A stretch of 64,000 nt of DNA from Allomuricauda sp. (lineage in GTDB: Bacteria; Bacteroidota; Bacteroidia; Flavobacteriales; Flavobacteriaceae), in contig RHLF01000002.1 of assembly GCA_003712125.1 (NCBI GenBank), positions 62,001-126,000 of the forward strand, in the 5' to 3' direction. The position numbers and the translations under genes are program-made. Positions 18,301 to 26,192 of this stretch are shown here, one piece after another. Position 1 is the stretch's first letter. Each line of letters begins with the position of its first letter. The notes beneath the pieces were generated by a model. That model was not told the origin of the DNA. It did no database searches and was given only the letters and a program-made list of their open reading frames with translations.

Positions 18301-18739
18301 CCACGAAGGTTACCCCATTTGACCAACCTTTACCTTGGTTGATGTTCGCAATTTCAGAGGTATTTTCGAAGGCCAGATTGCCCTTATTGAGATACAGTTG
18401 GTTCTCCACCTGATTGCCACAAAAGAATATGTCTTGCAGCCCATCATTATTCAAATCAGCGACACCCACTCCGGCCCCGTTATAGAAGTAATCGTAGTTG
18501 AAGAGATTTTCTAAACTCGCAACATCTTCTTTGATGGTGTTTTCAAAATAAAGTTTACTGTGATTGGGCAGAATCCTTTCGAATATGGGAGTGTTTTTTG
18601 TTGTTGAGGACAAAGTAGAATTGTCTGGAGCTGATGGATCTGCACAGCTCAATATGCTCAGGCAAAGAAATACCAACAGGGTATTGGTTCTAAGATATTT
18701 TTTGAATCCCTGTATAACAATGAATGGGACGAAACTCAT
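15362..18739 (-). CDS. FG-GAP/VCBS repeat lipoprotein with ASPIC/UnbV domain (CRTAC1-like)
   Basis: A 1125-residue lipoprotein (lipobox LSILSC, mature start CADPSAPD). It carries many calcium-loop FG-GAP/VCBS repeats of the type D-(I/F/L)-(N/D)-N-D-G-x-x-D, which should build integrin-like beta-propellers, before and after an ASPIC/UnbV domain at about residues 533-606 (EARRVRGYRSSHED, VKWPSGKIEEKY). Proteins of this type are common next to SusC/SusD genes in Bacteroidota and are thought to bind ligands at the cell surface; no catalytic site is seen. A near-consensus -7 box (TACATTTA, minus strand, 18759-18766) precedes it, and a terminator separates it from the lipoprotein genes upstream. 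Confidence 0.85.
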   Translation of the reverse strand: MSFVPFIVIQGFKKYLRTNTLLVFLCLSILSCADPSAPDNSTLSSTTKNTPIFERILPNHSKLYFENTIKEDVASLENLFNYDYFYNGAGVGVADLNNDGLQDIFFCGNQVENQLYLNKGNLAFENTSEIANINQGKGWSNGVTFVDINNDGWLDIYISQGGPKQRAQRKNLLYINNSDGTFKEMAELYGLADMGISTQSVFFDFDNDGDLDCLVMNENELYGFDPINLYKMVAQNEESKYFNSSHLYRNDDGKFVDVTKAAGVERPIFGLGVSVSDINNDGWLDFYIASDYYIPDGLFINNHDGTFTDRVKEYTNHISFYGMGMDIADINNDNRQDIFVLDMAANDHIRSKTLMASMNTGRFDYLVNKAGFHHQYMYNSLQLNLDDNKFSNVAQATSMANTDWSWSVLMSDFDHDTDRDIYITNGYRRYALDNDLQRRVFEAKMKYKGQVPLAIKKQLYESMPSEKLPNIVYQNKGNLEFDETGKDWGLADYSFSNGAAQADFDNDGDLDLVVNNIDENCFLYKNLTVENGKGNYLKVETKGVLSESFPRITIRYQGKSQFLEARRVRGYRSSHEDIGHFGLGNVSTIDTIQVKWPSGKIEEKYNISVNTLVSFDETDAISPENPKQNSPASLFTRTQSAALGLAYDHNENIYDDFEKEVLLPYKQSSLGPFITKGDVNGDGLDDIYVGGASGQSGGLFLQQNDGKFRKLTIPVFVNDKNYEDMQSVFFDFDNDNDQDLFVVSGGNEFAEHSSLYADRLYLNDGTGQFQRADISALSVSPKSGKSVDVLDFDKDGDMDILVGNRIIPQNYPQFSASTLWENKGGELQNVTQDKAPDLENFGMVNQLIKTDFNADGWTDFIAVGEWSGLGFFTNNKGSFSLLQNQELLESKGWWFTVQETDINNDGLPDYLVGNAGLNIKFKASEKKPFKVFANDFDDNGTPDIVLSKQYNGEYVPVRGRECSSQQMPFIQQKFETYSEFANAKLVDIYGEKLNSGYEGEVNEFQSLILVNKGDGVFVKRYLPIEAQLFPTLKAIFKDLNGDGYEDAVVAGNIYETEVETPRLDAYSGVVLLSNGKDGYYTLPELKSGLLLDGNIKDLDWVESGKKSLLIAAQNDGPLIIHEQIK

Positions 18740-18872
18740 ATATCCAATTTATAGGTGGTAAATGTACTAATTTGGAAAAAGGTAATGGTAGCCTGGCGTG
18801 TTAAAAGGAAAGCTGTTGGAGTAGGGGAAGTGCTATGGAAAAGGCACCTCTAGCGAACACTTCATTCAAAAT

Positions 18873-18905
18873 AAAAAGGCTGTCTCGTTAGAGACAGCCT
18901 TTTTT
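18873..18905 (-). terminator. Strong bidirectional-looking terminator
   Basis: A 14-bp perfect stem AAAAAGGCTGTCTC/GAGACAGCCTTTTT (18873-18886 and 18891-18904) with loop GTTA. On the minus strand it ends the lipoprotein gene at 18925, so the SusC/D transcription unit probably stops here and the FG-GAP gene is transcribed separately. Confidence 0.85.
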
Positions 18906-18924
18906 ATAGAAAAGCTTATTTAGC

Positions 18925-19857
18925 TTAGTCTTTACAAAAATCAATTGCAATCTCACCAGCAGCTGTTCCTGCAGCGATATCTGCAACAGTATTGCCATTA
19001 GGAGTAATAAGTTGGAATGACATCTCACCCCAGAAATCTCCCCTAAAATCGAATACAGCAGCTTCAGTTAGTCCAGCAGGTACATCGAATGTTGCAGTTC
19101 CCGCACTGGCACCATCGGTGCAATCGTAACCGGGTGCTTCGTAAGGTGTACAAAGTCCGATTTCGTAAACGGTACCATCACTCAAAGTGACAACCAAACC
19201 TGGTCCACCACCACCACTGGTAGTAGGTTGCCAGCCGTCTCCATAAGAATCCTGCATCTCTACTGTCCAAGTACCGGCAGTAGGAGGTTTTGGAGGACAA
19301 ACAACAACAGCAGCATAGGCAAAAGGCGAACTAAAATAAGAACCTGTCAAGGTACCTGAGTTGTCCGCTGCCGAATAGCGTCTGCCATCAGCCATTACAA
19401 TTTCGAATCGTACAGTGAACTGGTCAGAACCATCCACATCTGAATCAGCGATAGGTAGAACGCTAATCAATTCTGGAAGTGTAATGGTATACGTAAATCT
19501 TGGTAAACCAAACTCACCAATAGACATGCTTGCAACATCCAATGTTTCAGCCAATACCTCAGCAGTTGAGAGGTCAGTTCCTCCAGCCGCAATTGAGTTA
19601 TCAGCAAAAGCAACCCATACTTCAACGGATTGTGATAATGCACCACTTTCTTGGTCTTGTAGCTCTAGCTCGACCGAGAAATTGGAATCTGCACTACCAA
19701 TTGGAATTTCACTAGAAATTACATTTATAGTCCGCAATATGGCACCACGAGTTTCCTGCTCAACGATTTGATCGAAAACCTTGTCACCCTCTTCACAGCT
19801 CACCAAAACGATGAGGGATGTCAAAACCAAGCTGTAAAGTAATTTGATATTTTTCAT
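18925..19857 (-). CDS. SusC/D-linked lipoprotein A
   Basis: A 310-residue lipoprotein (lipobox VLVSC, Cys21). From the lipidated Cys onward 23 residues are identical to those of lipoprotein B at 19972, and similarity continues to about residue 190 (FSVELE, GEFGLPRFTY, YSAADNSGTLTGSYF). The C-terminal 120 residues differ completely: here there is a WTVEMQDSYGDGW domain with Gly-rich loops. It is in the place where SusE/SusF-type surface glycan-binding lipoproteins usually lie, downstream of SusC/D, so a ligand-binding role is inferred. A 114-bp gap with a hairpin separates it from B. Confidence 0.75.
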   Translation of the reverse strand: MKNIKLLYSLVLTSLIVLVSCEEGDKVFDQIVEQETRGAILRTINVISSEIPIGSADSNFSVELELQDQESGALSQSVEVWVAFADNSIAAGGTDLSTAEVLAETLDVASMSIGEFGLPRFTYTITLPELISVLPIADSDVDGSDQFTVRFEIVMADGRRYSAADNSGTLTGSYFSSPFAYAAVVVCPPKPPTAGTWTVEMQDSYGDGWQPTTSGGGGPGLVVTLSDGTVYEIGLCTPYEAPGYDCTDGASAGTATFDVPAGLTEAAVFDFRGDFWGEMSFQLITPNGNTVADIAAGTAAGEIAIDFCKD

Positions 19858-19931
19858 TTATATCTGTTTATGTTATGGAATCAAATCTATCATGAACACT
19901 GTTCAAATGAGATTTGAAAAACTTATTTCTA

Positions 19932-19957
19932 AAGGGCCCGTTGTTCAACGGGCCCTT
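19932..19957 (-). terminator. Hairpin between lipoproteins A and B
   Basis: A 12-bp perfect stem AAGGGCCCGTTG/CAACGGGCCCTT (19932-19943 and 19946-19957) with a 2-nt apex. The T-run on the minus strand is short, so it may be a partial terminator or a processing/stabilising hairpin that lowers expression of gene A relative to B, SusD and SusC. Confidence 0.6.
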
Positions 19958-19971
19958 GTTTTATAGCTATA

Positions 19972-20925
19972 CTATACCTTGGTTAAGGTAAATGTAACTT
20001 CAACAGGTCCACCACATGTTCCTTCGGTATCTTCCAAGAAGATAATTGTAAGTGAGGAATCATCGGTCGGATCGTATGTAGTAGTGTTCGGTGATGGATT
20101 GTAAATCAACGGAACACCAGCAGTACATTGTAGGCCTTGATCTTGCTCTGGAAGAACAACCACGGCACCACAGATCAAATCAAATTGGAATGTACGGTTA
20201 AACCCTCCAAATTGTGGATAGTTAACAGTCGCAATTTCCCTGATGGTTGTACCTACTTCTGAAATTTCAACATTTCCTTCCGTAAACACACCGCCACTAA
20301 ATACCCCTGGATTCGCTAAGCTCAAGTCAAATGTACCTGAGAAGGAAGCGGTAAGAGGGCAGATCACAGTTGGTGTATACAAAAACGGTGAATTGAAGTA
20401 TGAACCTGTTAGGGTACCTGAGTTATCGGCGGCAGAATACCTTCTGCCATCGCTCAATACCAATTCAAATCGAACAGTAAACTGATCACCACCAGTAATT
20501 TCACTGTCGTTTCTTCCGACAAAAGACAACATATCAGGCAATCCTACCATATACGTGAACCTTGGCAATCCAAATTCACCTACTGAAAAGGTTGAGCTTG
20601 ATACGGTCTCGAAAAGTGACTCGGCTACATTGGTACCAGGACCAATGTCTGCAGTATTATCGAGGAAACCAATATAAACTTCTACATCAGTAACCAAAGT
20701 ACCATTTTCCTGGTCTTGGATTTCCAATTCAACGCTAAAGTTACCTGAAGCGTCACCGATGGGCAGGTCATTTGAAATAAGGTTTGTGGTCCTTAAGATC
20801 GCCCCTCGGGTCTCTTGCTCTACTATTTGGTCGAAGACCTTGTCTCCTTCCTCACAGGCCCCAAGCACTAGCACAATGGCTAGTGCACTTAAGCCCATGA
20901 ATTTGTTCAACATCTTTTTCATCAT
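19972..20925 (-). CDS. SusC/D-linked lipoprotein B
   Basis: A 317-residue lipoprotein (lipobox VLGAC), paralogue of gene A in its first 190 or so residues. The C-terminal region is unrelated to that of A: a beta-rich segment with CGAVVVLPEQDQ, an Asp/Thr-rich linker and a final strand VEVTFTLTKV. The GTG at 20928 also opens the frame, but the ATG at 20925 directly precedes the basic signal-peptide start. It lies 8 bp after the SusD stop, so it is almost surely in the same operon. Likely a surface ligand-binding accessory of the SusC/D transporter; the ligand is unknown. Confidence 0.75.
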   Translation of the reverse strand: MMKKMLNKFMGLSALAIVLVLGACEEGDKVFDQIVEQETRGAILRTTNLISNDLPIGDASGNFSVELEIQDQENGTLVTDVEVYIGFLDNTADIGPGTNVAESLFETVSSSTFSVGEFGLPRFTYMVGLPDMLSFVGRNDSEITGGDQFTVRFELVLSDGRRYSAADNSGTLTGSYFNSPFLYTPTVICPLTASFSGTFDLSLANPGVFSGGVFTEGNVEISEVGTTIREIATVNYPQFGGFNRTFQFDLICGAVVVLPEQDQGLQCTAGVPLIYNPSPNTTTYDPTDDSSLTIIFLEDTEGTCGGPVEVTFTLTKV

Positions 20926-20933
20926 CACAGAAT

Positions 20934-22652
20934 TTAGTTAGCTGGTGGGAATGTCGGGCTAGCCGGATTCGTGTCCCAGAAAACTTGCGTTGTTAAATCC
21001 GTACGCTGTGTAAGGTTAGGATTGTTCAACACCTCGTTCTGTGGCAACAAGTATGTTCTTGGGAATGGTCCTGGATCTGGCTCCCAGTTAGGGAATACAG
21101 TTGTAGGATATCCCGTCTTTCTGTAATAGTTGTATGATTCGAACGCTCCACCATATAGCGTAGTGAAGTATTGCTCAGCAAAGATGTTCTCCTTGTCATC
21201 GCCAGTAGCAGCATCAAAATCAGCTACGATTCCATCGATGTAAGCAGTAACGTCAGCTGCAGAAGGCTCGAACGAAAGGTCAGCTGAACCATCCAATGCA
21301 CCAAAGCTCTGTACTTTAGCAATTGACTTCTCAAGACCTGCACGTAGTGCTGCTGATTTTTCAGCATCTGAAGTTGCCATCTCTCCAATCCAGAAATCCA
21401 CGTAGGAAGAAAGGAAAATAGGTGTGATACCTGCACCTCCACCACCTTGGCCTAGACCAACACCAGGAGCAACATTTACACCCGTAATTGGGTCAACAGC
21501 GTTGAACATGCTATCGTCAAAACGACCAGCTGTTGGGTAAACACCAGGAGCAGCTTTCAAGAATCCGTCTGGTGGTCCACCTTCATCGTTACCATGGCTT
21601 CTTCCCCAGTAACCGTTGTCTACACTACAGTAAACAAATCCGGCATAATGCGGGGGAGGAACGAACAACGAACAAGAAATAGTTTCTTCATTTGGAGGAA
21701 CTGGATTTCCGTTCACATCGTTAGCACCAGGCGTACCATCAGCTTGACGATAGAAATAGTAACGAATTCTAGGATCGTTGTTTTGTAACATCAAATCCAT
21801 CAACCAGTTTGAACGGTAAGGACCTGAACCAGTTGGTGTGTAGGCAGCCTCAAAAATAGGATGCCTGTCACTTGGCTGTAGTTCGCTAGTACCATATCCT
21901 AATTGGAAGTCATCAGCCTCAGAAGAAATATAATCTCCTCCAGCGATAATCGCGTCAAAAGCAGCTTTATTACCAGTGTTTTTGTATGAACGCAAACGCA
22001 TGGTATTGATCACTTTGATCCAAGCAGCGGTATCACCACCATAAAACATATCAGAAGCTCCTTGTAAACCAGGTCCTGAAGCCAATAAAGCCTCTGCTTC
22101 ACTCAACAGTCCAAAAGCGGCATTGTACACATCCTGTCCACTGTCTAAGGTTGGCGCTGGGAACTCAGCAGGGTTACCTGCTTGTGAGAATGCAGCCTCA
22201 CCCAACATATCCACTAACTGGAATAGTGAGTGCGCATACATGATTTTACCCAATGCAATGTGAAAGGAATAATCTGTATCACTCTCTGCATCAATCTGCT
22301 CAAGTGCTTGCAAGTTGGTCTGGATACCTACATTGACAAAGTCACCTGGTGTATTTCCACCAGAACTATAGGTTCTTGACCAAACGCCGTTAAGTTGGTT
22401 ACCTGGAAGGGCGTTGAAATAGTTCCTTCCAAAGAAATATTCAATACGTGTCAATTCTCCAACGTCTTCTGACAAGAAGTGTTGGTTTGATACATAGGCC
22501 AACTGCATTGAGTTCAGCAACAGATTAGGATCTGATTGCGTTGGCGAGAGCTGGTTCGGACTTACGGTCAAGTCCAAATCTGTCGTTTCACAACCGGTAA
22601 AAAGAGCGCCGGCCGCAAAAATCATCGTAATTCTTTTAAATATTCTATTCAT
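20934..22652 (-). CDS. SusD/RagB-family nutrient-binding lipoprotein
   Basis: A 572-residue SusD homologue of the SusD-like_2 type: lipobox ALFTGC (Cys21), then LDLTVSPNQLSPTQSDPNLLLN, which is the usual start of this group, tetratricopeptide-like helices (AHSLFQLVDMLGEAAF, INTMRLRSYKNTGNKAAFDAI) and a C-terminal SYNYYRKTGYPT segment. SusD proteins form the lid of the SusC channel at the cell surface and capture the nutrient. The family covers glycans and also peptides or other molecules. It is placed 23 bp after susC and 8 bp before lipoprotein B. Confidence 0.92.
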   Translation of the reverse strand: MNRIFKRITMIFAAGALFTGCETTDLDLTVSPNQLSPTQSDPNLLLNSMQLAYVSNQHFLSEDVGELTRIEYFFGRNYFNALPGNQLNGVWSRTYSSGGNTPGDFVNVGIQTNLQALEQIDAESDTDYSFHIALGKIMYAHSLFQLVDMLGEAAFSQAGNPAEFPAPTLDSGQDVYNAAFGLLSEAEALLASGPGLQGASDMFYGGDTAAWIKVINTMRLRSYKNTGNKAAFDAIIAGGDYISSEADDFQLGYGTSELQPSDRHPIFEAAYTPTGSGPYRSNWLMDLMLQNNDPRIRYYFYRQADGTPGANDVNGNPVPPNEETISCSLFVPPPHYAGFVYCSVDNGYWGRSHGNDEGGPPDGFLKAAPGVYPTAGRFDDSMFNAVDPITGVNVAPGVGLGQGGGGAGITPIFLSSYVDFWIGEMATSDAEKSAALRAGLEKSIAKVQSFGALDGSADLSFEPSAADVTAYIDGIVADFDAATGDDKENIFAEQYFTTLYGGAFESYNYYRKTGYPTTVFPNWEPDPGPFPRTYLLPQNEVLNNPNLTQRTDLTTQVFWDTNPASPTFPPAN

Positions 22653-22675
22653 GATCTTTTCTTATCAATTTTTAA

Positions 22676-25600
22676 TTAAAATGACGCTTTGATGCTGAAA
22701 CCATATCGTCTAGCACTTGGGCCGTTCAAGAAGTCGAAACCTTGACCGTTACCTACCCCGACACCCTGTACGTTAGGATCGAAGTTCGCACCATCAGGCG
22801 TGTTGTAAGCATCATACCAAAGATTGAATCCTTGTAATGTAAACGTCAAAGAACCGAAAGGAGTTCTGTCTAAGAACTTCTGAGGGAAGCTGTATGCCAA
22901 CGATACTTCCTGCAAACGAATTACAGACGCATCGTAAATTCTTGTTTCGGTTGGACCGAATAACAAGTTGCTAAAGAAATACGTAGAGTTGTTGATCTGC
23001 GTATTGTTTGGCGTACCATCAGCCTTCACACCAGGAAGAACGTAAGTTTGCAAACGATCTTGAGTCTCAACGATAAGACCCCTACCTAGCAAGGTAGCAA
23101 CCGTACTTGAAAGAATGTCACCACCTTTCGTATGGTTGATCTGGAAGTTCAAGTTCCAGTTCTTGTAACGGATGCTGTTGATGAAGTTCATCTGGTAATC
23201 AGCAATCGCATCACCTACGATTGGCACGTTACCGTCAGCATCTTGCTCAGCTACCTGGTAAGAACCAGCAGCATTCACAATAAAGTTACCGGCATCATCT
23301 CTTTGGATCGCTGTACCAACGATAGTACCAAGAGACTCACCTTTGATAGCTGCATTCGAACCTCTAAATAGACCACCACCTACTGCAAGAGAACCAGCGT
23401 AGAAAATCGCATCTTGTTCTTGCTCAGTTACTGTTACGTCATTGGTAAAGAAGTTCACTCTTGAATTCCAGCTGAAGTTTTCACTCTGGAAGATATCAAT
23501 ACCTAAATCAGCTTCGAAACCTTTGTTCTCGATCTCACCAATATTACTCTGAGTAGAGGTAAATCCGGTAGAAGGAGCTAAAGGCTCAGTCACGATCAAG
23601 TCATTGGTTGTCTTGAAGAAATAAGTTGCATCAAGGGAAATTCTGTTTTTCCAGAACTTCGATTCGATACCAAACTCAACTTCTTCCAAAAGCTCAGGTT
23701 TCAAATTAGGATTAGCCCTGAAACCAGCAACCTGGTTGGTAGTGATTGAAGTACCTGCTAGAGGATCGTTAAAGATCTGCGTGTTCTGCTCGGTAAATCC
23801 AACAGTAGGATAAGAAGCAGTAGTGTCAAAGTTTGCAGAAGTACCATAACTAGCTCTTACCTTCAAGAAGTTAATTCCGTTCTCAGACTTAAGTCCTGGG
23901 AAGGCATTGGTAGGCAAGAACGATACACTAGCACCTGGATAGGTGATGTTGTTGTTCGCTCTTTGGAAATTCGATACCCAGTCACGTCTTGCGCTTAGGT
24001 TAAAGAATAAGAAATCATCATAATCCAAAGTTGCCTGAGCTAAAAGACCTACAATGTTTCTTTCTCTTGTAAACTGCAAAGGAGTTTGGTTTTGGAAGTT
24101 AAAGTGTCTCTTAACTCCAAATACAATCTGTCCTGTACTTGAAACCCCGCTTCGGTCGAAAACGTCTGAACGGGCAGTAGCACCAGCAGTAAATGAAAGA
24201 CCCAATTTCTCAGAAAGGTCATAGTTACCATTGATAGAGATAAAGTGGTCCCAAATGGTATTGTTGTTATCATAAGTTTGCAAGAAACCAAATATTGCAG
24301 AGTTAAATGCAACACCACCTCTGTTCGAACTGTTGATGTTTCTTTCGTTGTAGAAATCAAGACCTGTTCTCCAGTTAAGACCTAGGTTCTCGTTGATTTC
24401 ATAATTCGCAGAAAGATTCCAGAAGAACCTGTTCGTTACCTGGTTGTATACAACGTTCTTGGCAGTCCAACGTGGGTTGATGATACTGTTGTTCTGACGA
24501 TAGTAAACGCTACCTCCTGTAATTGGATTCTCGAAAGGAAGCCCCATCAAGTCAACACTAAGAGGTGTAAAGAATACGTTACCATAAATCGAAAGACCAT
24601 CCGTACCGTTACCCCTACTTGAAGCAATCGGAGGAGTTTTCACATCTGACTTAGCGTAGTTCATTGTTCCACGGATAGTGAACTTGTTGCTCAATTTCGC
24701 AACACCACCCAAGGAGATGTTCAACCTGTCAAAAGTGTTTCCTGGAGTAAATCCATCATCGTTATAGTAACCAACGTTGGCGTTAAACGAAGTGTTTCCA
24801 TCCTGAGAAGTTCCTGCTACGTTTACGTTAGTATTGGTAGTGTAACCTGGCTGGAAGAAATTCTCCACTGAATCATAAGGTCTCCAATCGTAACGTGCAC
24901 CGGCGAACTCAGGGAAAGCCTGTGGAATTCCAGTTGCCGCAGAAGCAGTTGAATACGGGTGAGCCAAGGTTCCTTGGTCATCAATAGCTGATTGAGCTCC
25001 CCATCCTGCTGTACCGTCACGGTCAAAGCTAGGCCCCCAGTTACTGAAGAACCATCCAAAAGACTGGTCGAAACCGTTACCGTATTGCTTCTGATAGTTT
25101 GGCAATGAGGCGATTTCGTTGGCGAAGAACGATTGTGTAACCGTAATCTCCGTCTTCTTCGGTCCTGCAGCATTGGCTGCACCTGCTTTAGTAGTTATAA
25201 GGATAACCCCGTTACGTCCCTGCGTACCGTATAGTGTAGCAGCAGAAAGACCCTTAAGAACCTCGATACTCTCGATGTTGTTAGGATCTAAGTCCAAGAA
25301 TCTTGAACTTCCAGTGTTACCAGCAATAAAGCTACCCTGTTGGTTAGTGTCATTACTGAAAGGCACCCCATCAACGATGAACAAGGCTTGGTTGTTACCA
25401 CTGAACGAGTTCAGACCCCTGATCACAACGTTAGTTGCAGAACCAGCGGCACCACCTGCAGCGGTAATCTGTACCCCGGCAGCCTTACCGGCCAAGACCC
25501 TGGCAACGTCACCTTCTGCTCTGTCCTGGATTTCTTCCTGGCCTACAGAGGTAACGGCGTAACCTAGGGCTTTCTTTTCTCTTTTAATACCCTGGGCAGT

Positions 25601-25921
25601 TACGACCACCTCTTCAAGCGCCTGTGCATCCTCTTCCATTTGCACGTTCACCGTACTACCGGCACCGACCGTGCGTCTTTCATCCTTTTGGCCAATGTAG
25701 GAGAAAAGCAGAACCTGCCCCTCACTTGCCGAGATGGCATAGTTACCATCAAAATCTGTTTGTGTACCGCTTGACGTTCCTTCAACAACGATGTTTACAC
25801 CAGGTAGTGGCAAACCATTGCTGTCTGTAACCGTACCTGTAATCGTCTTGTCTTGTGCAAAAGAAAGATGCACAAAGAACGCCAATAACAGCGTTAACAA
25901 TCCATTAAGTTTTGTTCTCAT
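22676..25921 (-). CDS. SusC/RagA-family TonB-linked outer-membrane transporter
   Basis: A 1081-residue outer-membrane importer. In order: signal peptide (to about residue 22), a carboxypeptidase-regulatory-like beta-sandwich (TGTVTDSNGLPLPGVNIVVEGT), a TonB-box region (EEVVVTAQG), the plug domain with the SusC signature (NVVIRGLNSFSGNNQALFIVDGVPF, quoted in two parts here as NVVIRGLNSF and ALFIVDGVPF), and a long beta-barrel ending YGFSIKASF with C-terminal Phe. It imports nutrient caught by SusD using proton-motive force via TonB-ExbBD. Codon choice in sampled stretches is strongly biased to AAC, TAC, TTC and ATC, suggesting very high expression. The upstream 271-bp gap must hold its promoter. 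Confidence 0.95.
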   Translation of the reverse strand: MRTKLNGLLTLLLAFFVHLSFAQDKTITGTVTDSNGLPLPGVNIVVEGTSSGTQTDFDGNYAISASEGQVLLFSYIGQKDERRTVGAGSTVNVQMEEDAQALEEVVVTAQGIKREKKALGYAVTSVGQEEIQDRAEGDVARVLAGKAAGVQITAAGGAAGSATNVVIRGLNSFSGNNQALFIVDGVPFSNDTNQQGSFIAGNTGSSRFLDLDPNNIESIEVLKGLSAATLYGTQGRNGVILITTKAGAANAAGPKKTEITVTQSFFANEIASLPNYQKQYGNGFDQSFGWFFSNWGPSFDRDGTAGWGAQSAIDDQGTLAHPYSTASAATGIPQAFPEFAGARYDWRPYDSVENFFQPGYTTNTNVNVAGTSQDGNTSFNANVGYYNDDGFTPGNTFDRLNISLGGVAKLSNKFTIRGTMNYAKSDVKTPPIASSRGNGTDGLSIYGNVFFTPLSVDLMGLPFENPITGGSVYYRQNNSIINPRWTAKNVVYNQVTNRFFWNLSANYEINENLGLNWRTGLDFYNERNINSSNRGGVAFNSAIFGFLQTYDNNNTIWDHFISINGNYDLSEKLGLSFTAGATARSDVFDRSGVSSTGQIVFGVKRHFNFQNQTPLQFTRERNIVGLLAQATLDYDDFLFFNLSARRDWVSNFQRANNNITYPGASVSFLPTNAFPGLKSENGINFLKVRASYGTSANFDTTASYPTVGFTEQNTQIFNDPLAGTSITTNQVAGFRANPNLKPELLEEVEFGIESKFWKNRISLDATYFFKTTNDLIVTEPLAPSTGFTSTQSNIGEIENKGFEADLGIDIFQSENFSWNSRVNFFTNDVTVTEQEQDAIFYAGSLAVGGGLFRGSNAAIKGESLGTIVGTAIQRDDAGNFIVNAAGSYQVAEQDADGNVPIVGDAIADYQMNFINSIRYKNWNLNFQINHTKGGDILSSTVATLLGRGLIVETQDRLQTYVLPGVKADGTPNNTQINNSTYFFSNLLFGPTETRIYDASVIRLQEVSLAYSFPQKFLDRTPFGSLTFTLQGFNLWYDAYNTPDGANFDPNVQGVGVGNGQGFDFLNGPSARRYGFSIKASF

Positions 25922-26192
25922 TTTTAAATTATTTGAATTAGCTAGCCGCTAAAATCATAATTTCATGTTAATAATCCAAACTAATTTTAATAAAATTTCA
26001 CACTATGATAATATTATTGTCATGTTGATAAATTGCGAATCCTGCATTGATATTGGTGTAATTGGCAACGTATTTTTTTTCATTTTCTTAAAAATCAAAA
26101 ATATCCCGATTTAAAAGGACTTGTTTTTGCGAATGACATGTTCTAAGGAGGGAAAATCCATGTACTTTTAGGTTATATATATATTAAGGTAT
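25922..26192. promoter_or_regulatory. Divergent intergenic region, susC / paralogue 3
   Basis: The longest gap in the window (271 bp), very AT-rich, containing no ORF I can support. On the minus strand two candidate -7 boxes for susC are TTAGTTTG (25977-25984, one mismatch) and TATTTTTG (26096-26103, exact but in low-complexity sequence); neither has a good TTTG at -33. A 10-bp perfect palindrome ATAATATTAT lies at 26008-26017 and might be an operator, though AT-richness makes it weak evidence. The plus-strand promoter for the gene at 26193 is not clear. Confidence 0.35.

Noticed and set aside
17677-18440. Repeated short DNA motifs resembling a repeat array
   Set aside because: They encode the D-x-N-N-D-G-x-x-D loops of FG-GAP repeats in one continuous reading frame; spacing is irregular and there are no spacers, so it is not a CRISPR array or a mobile repeat.
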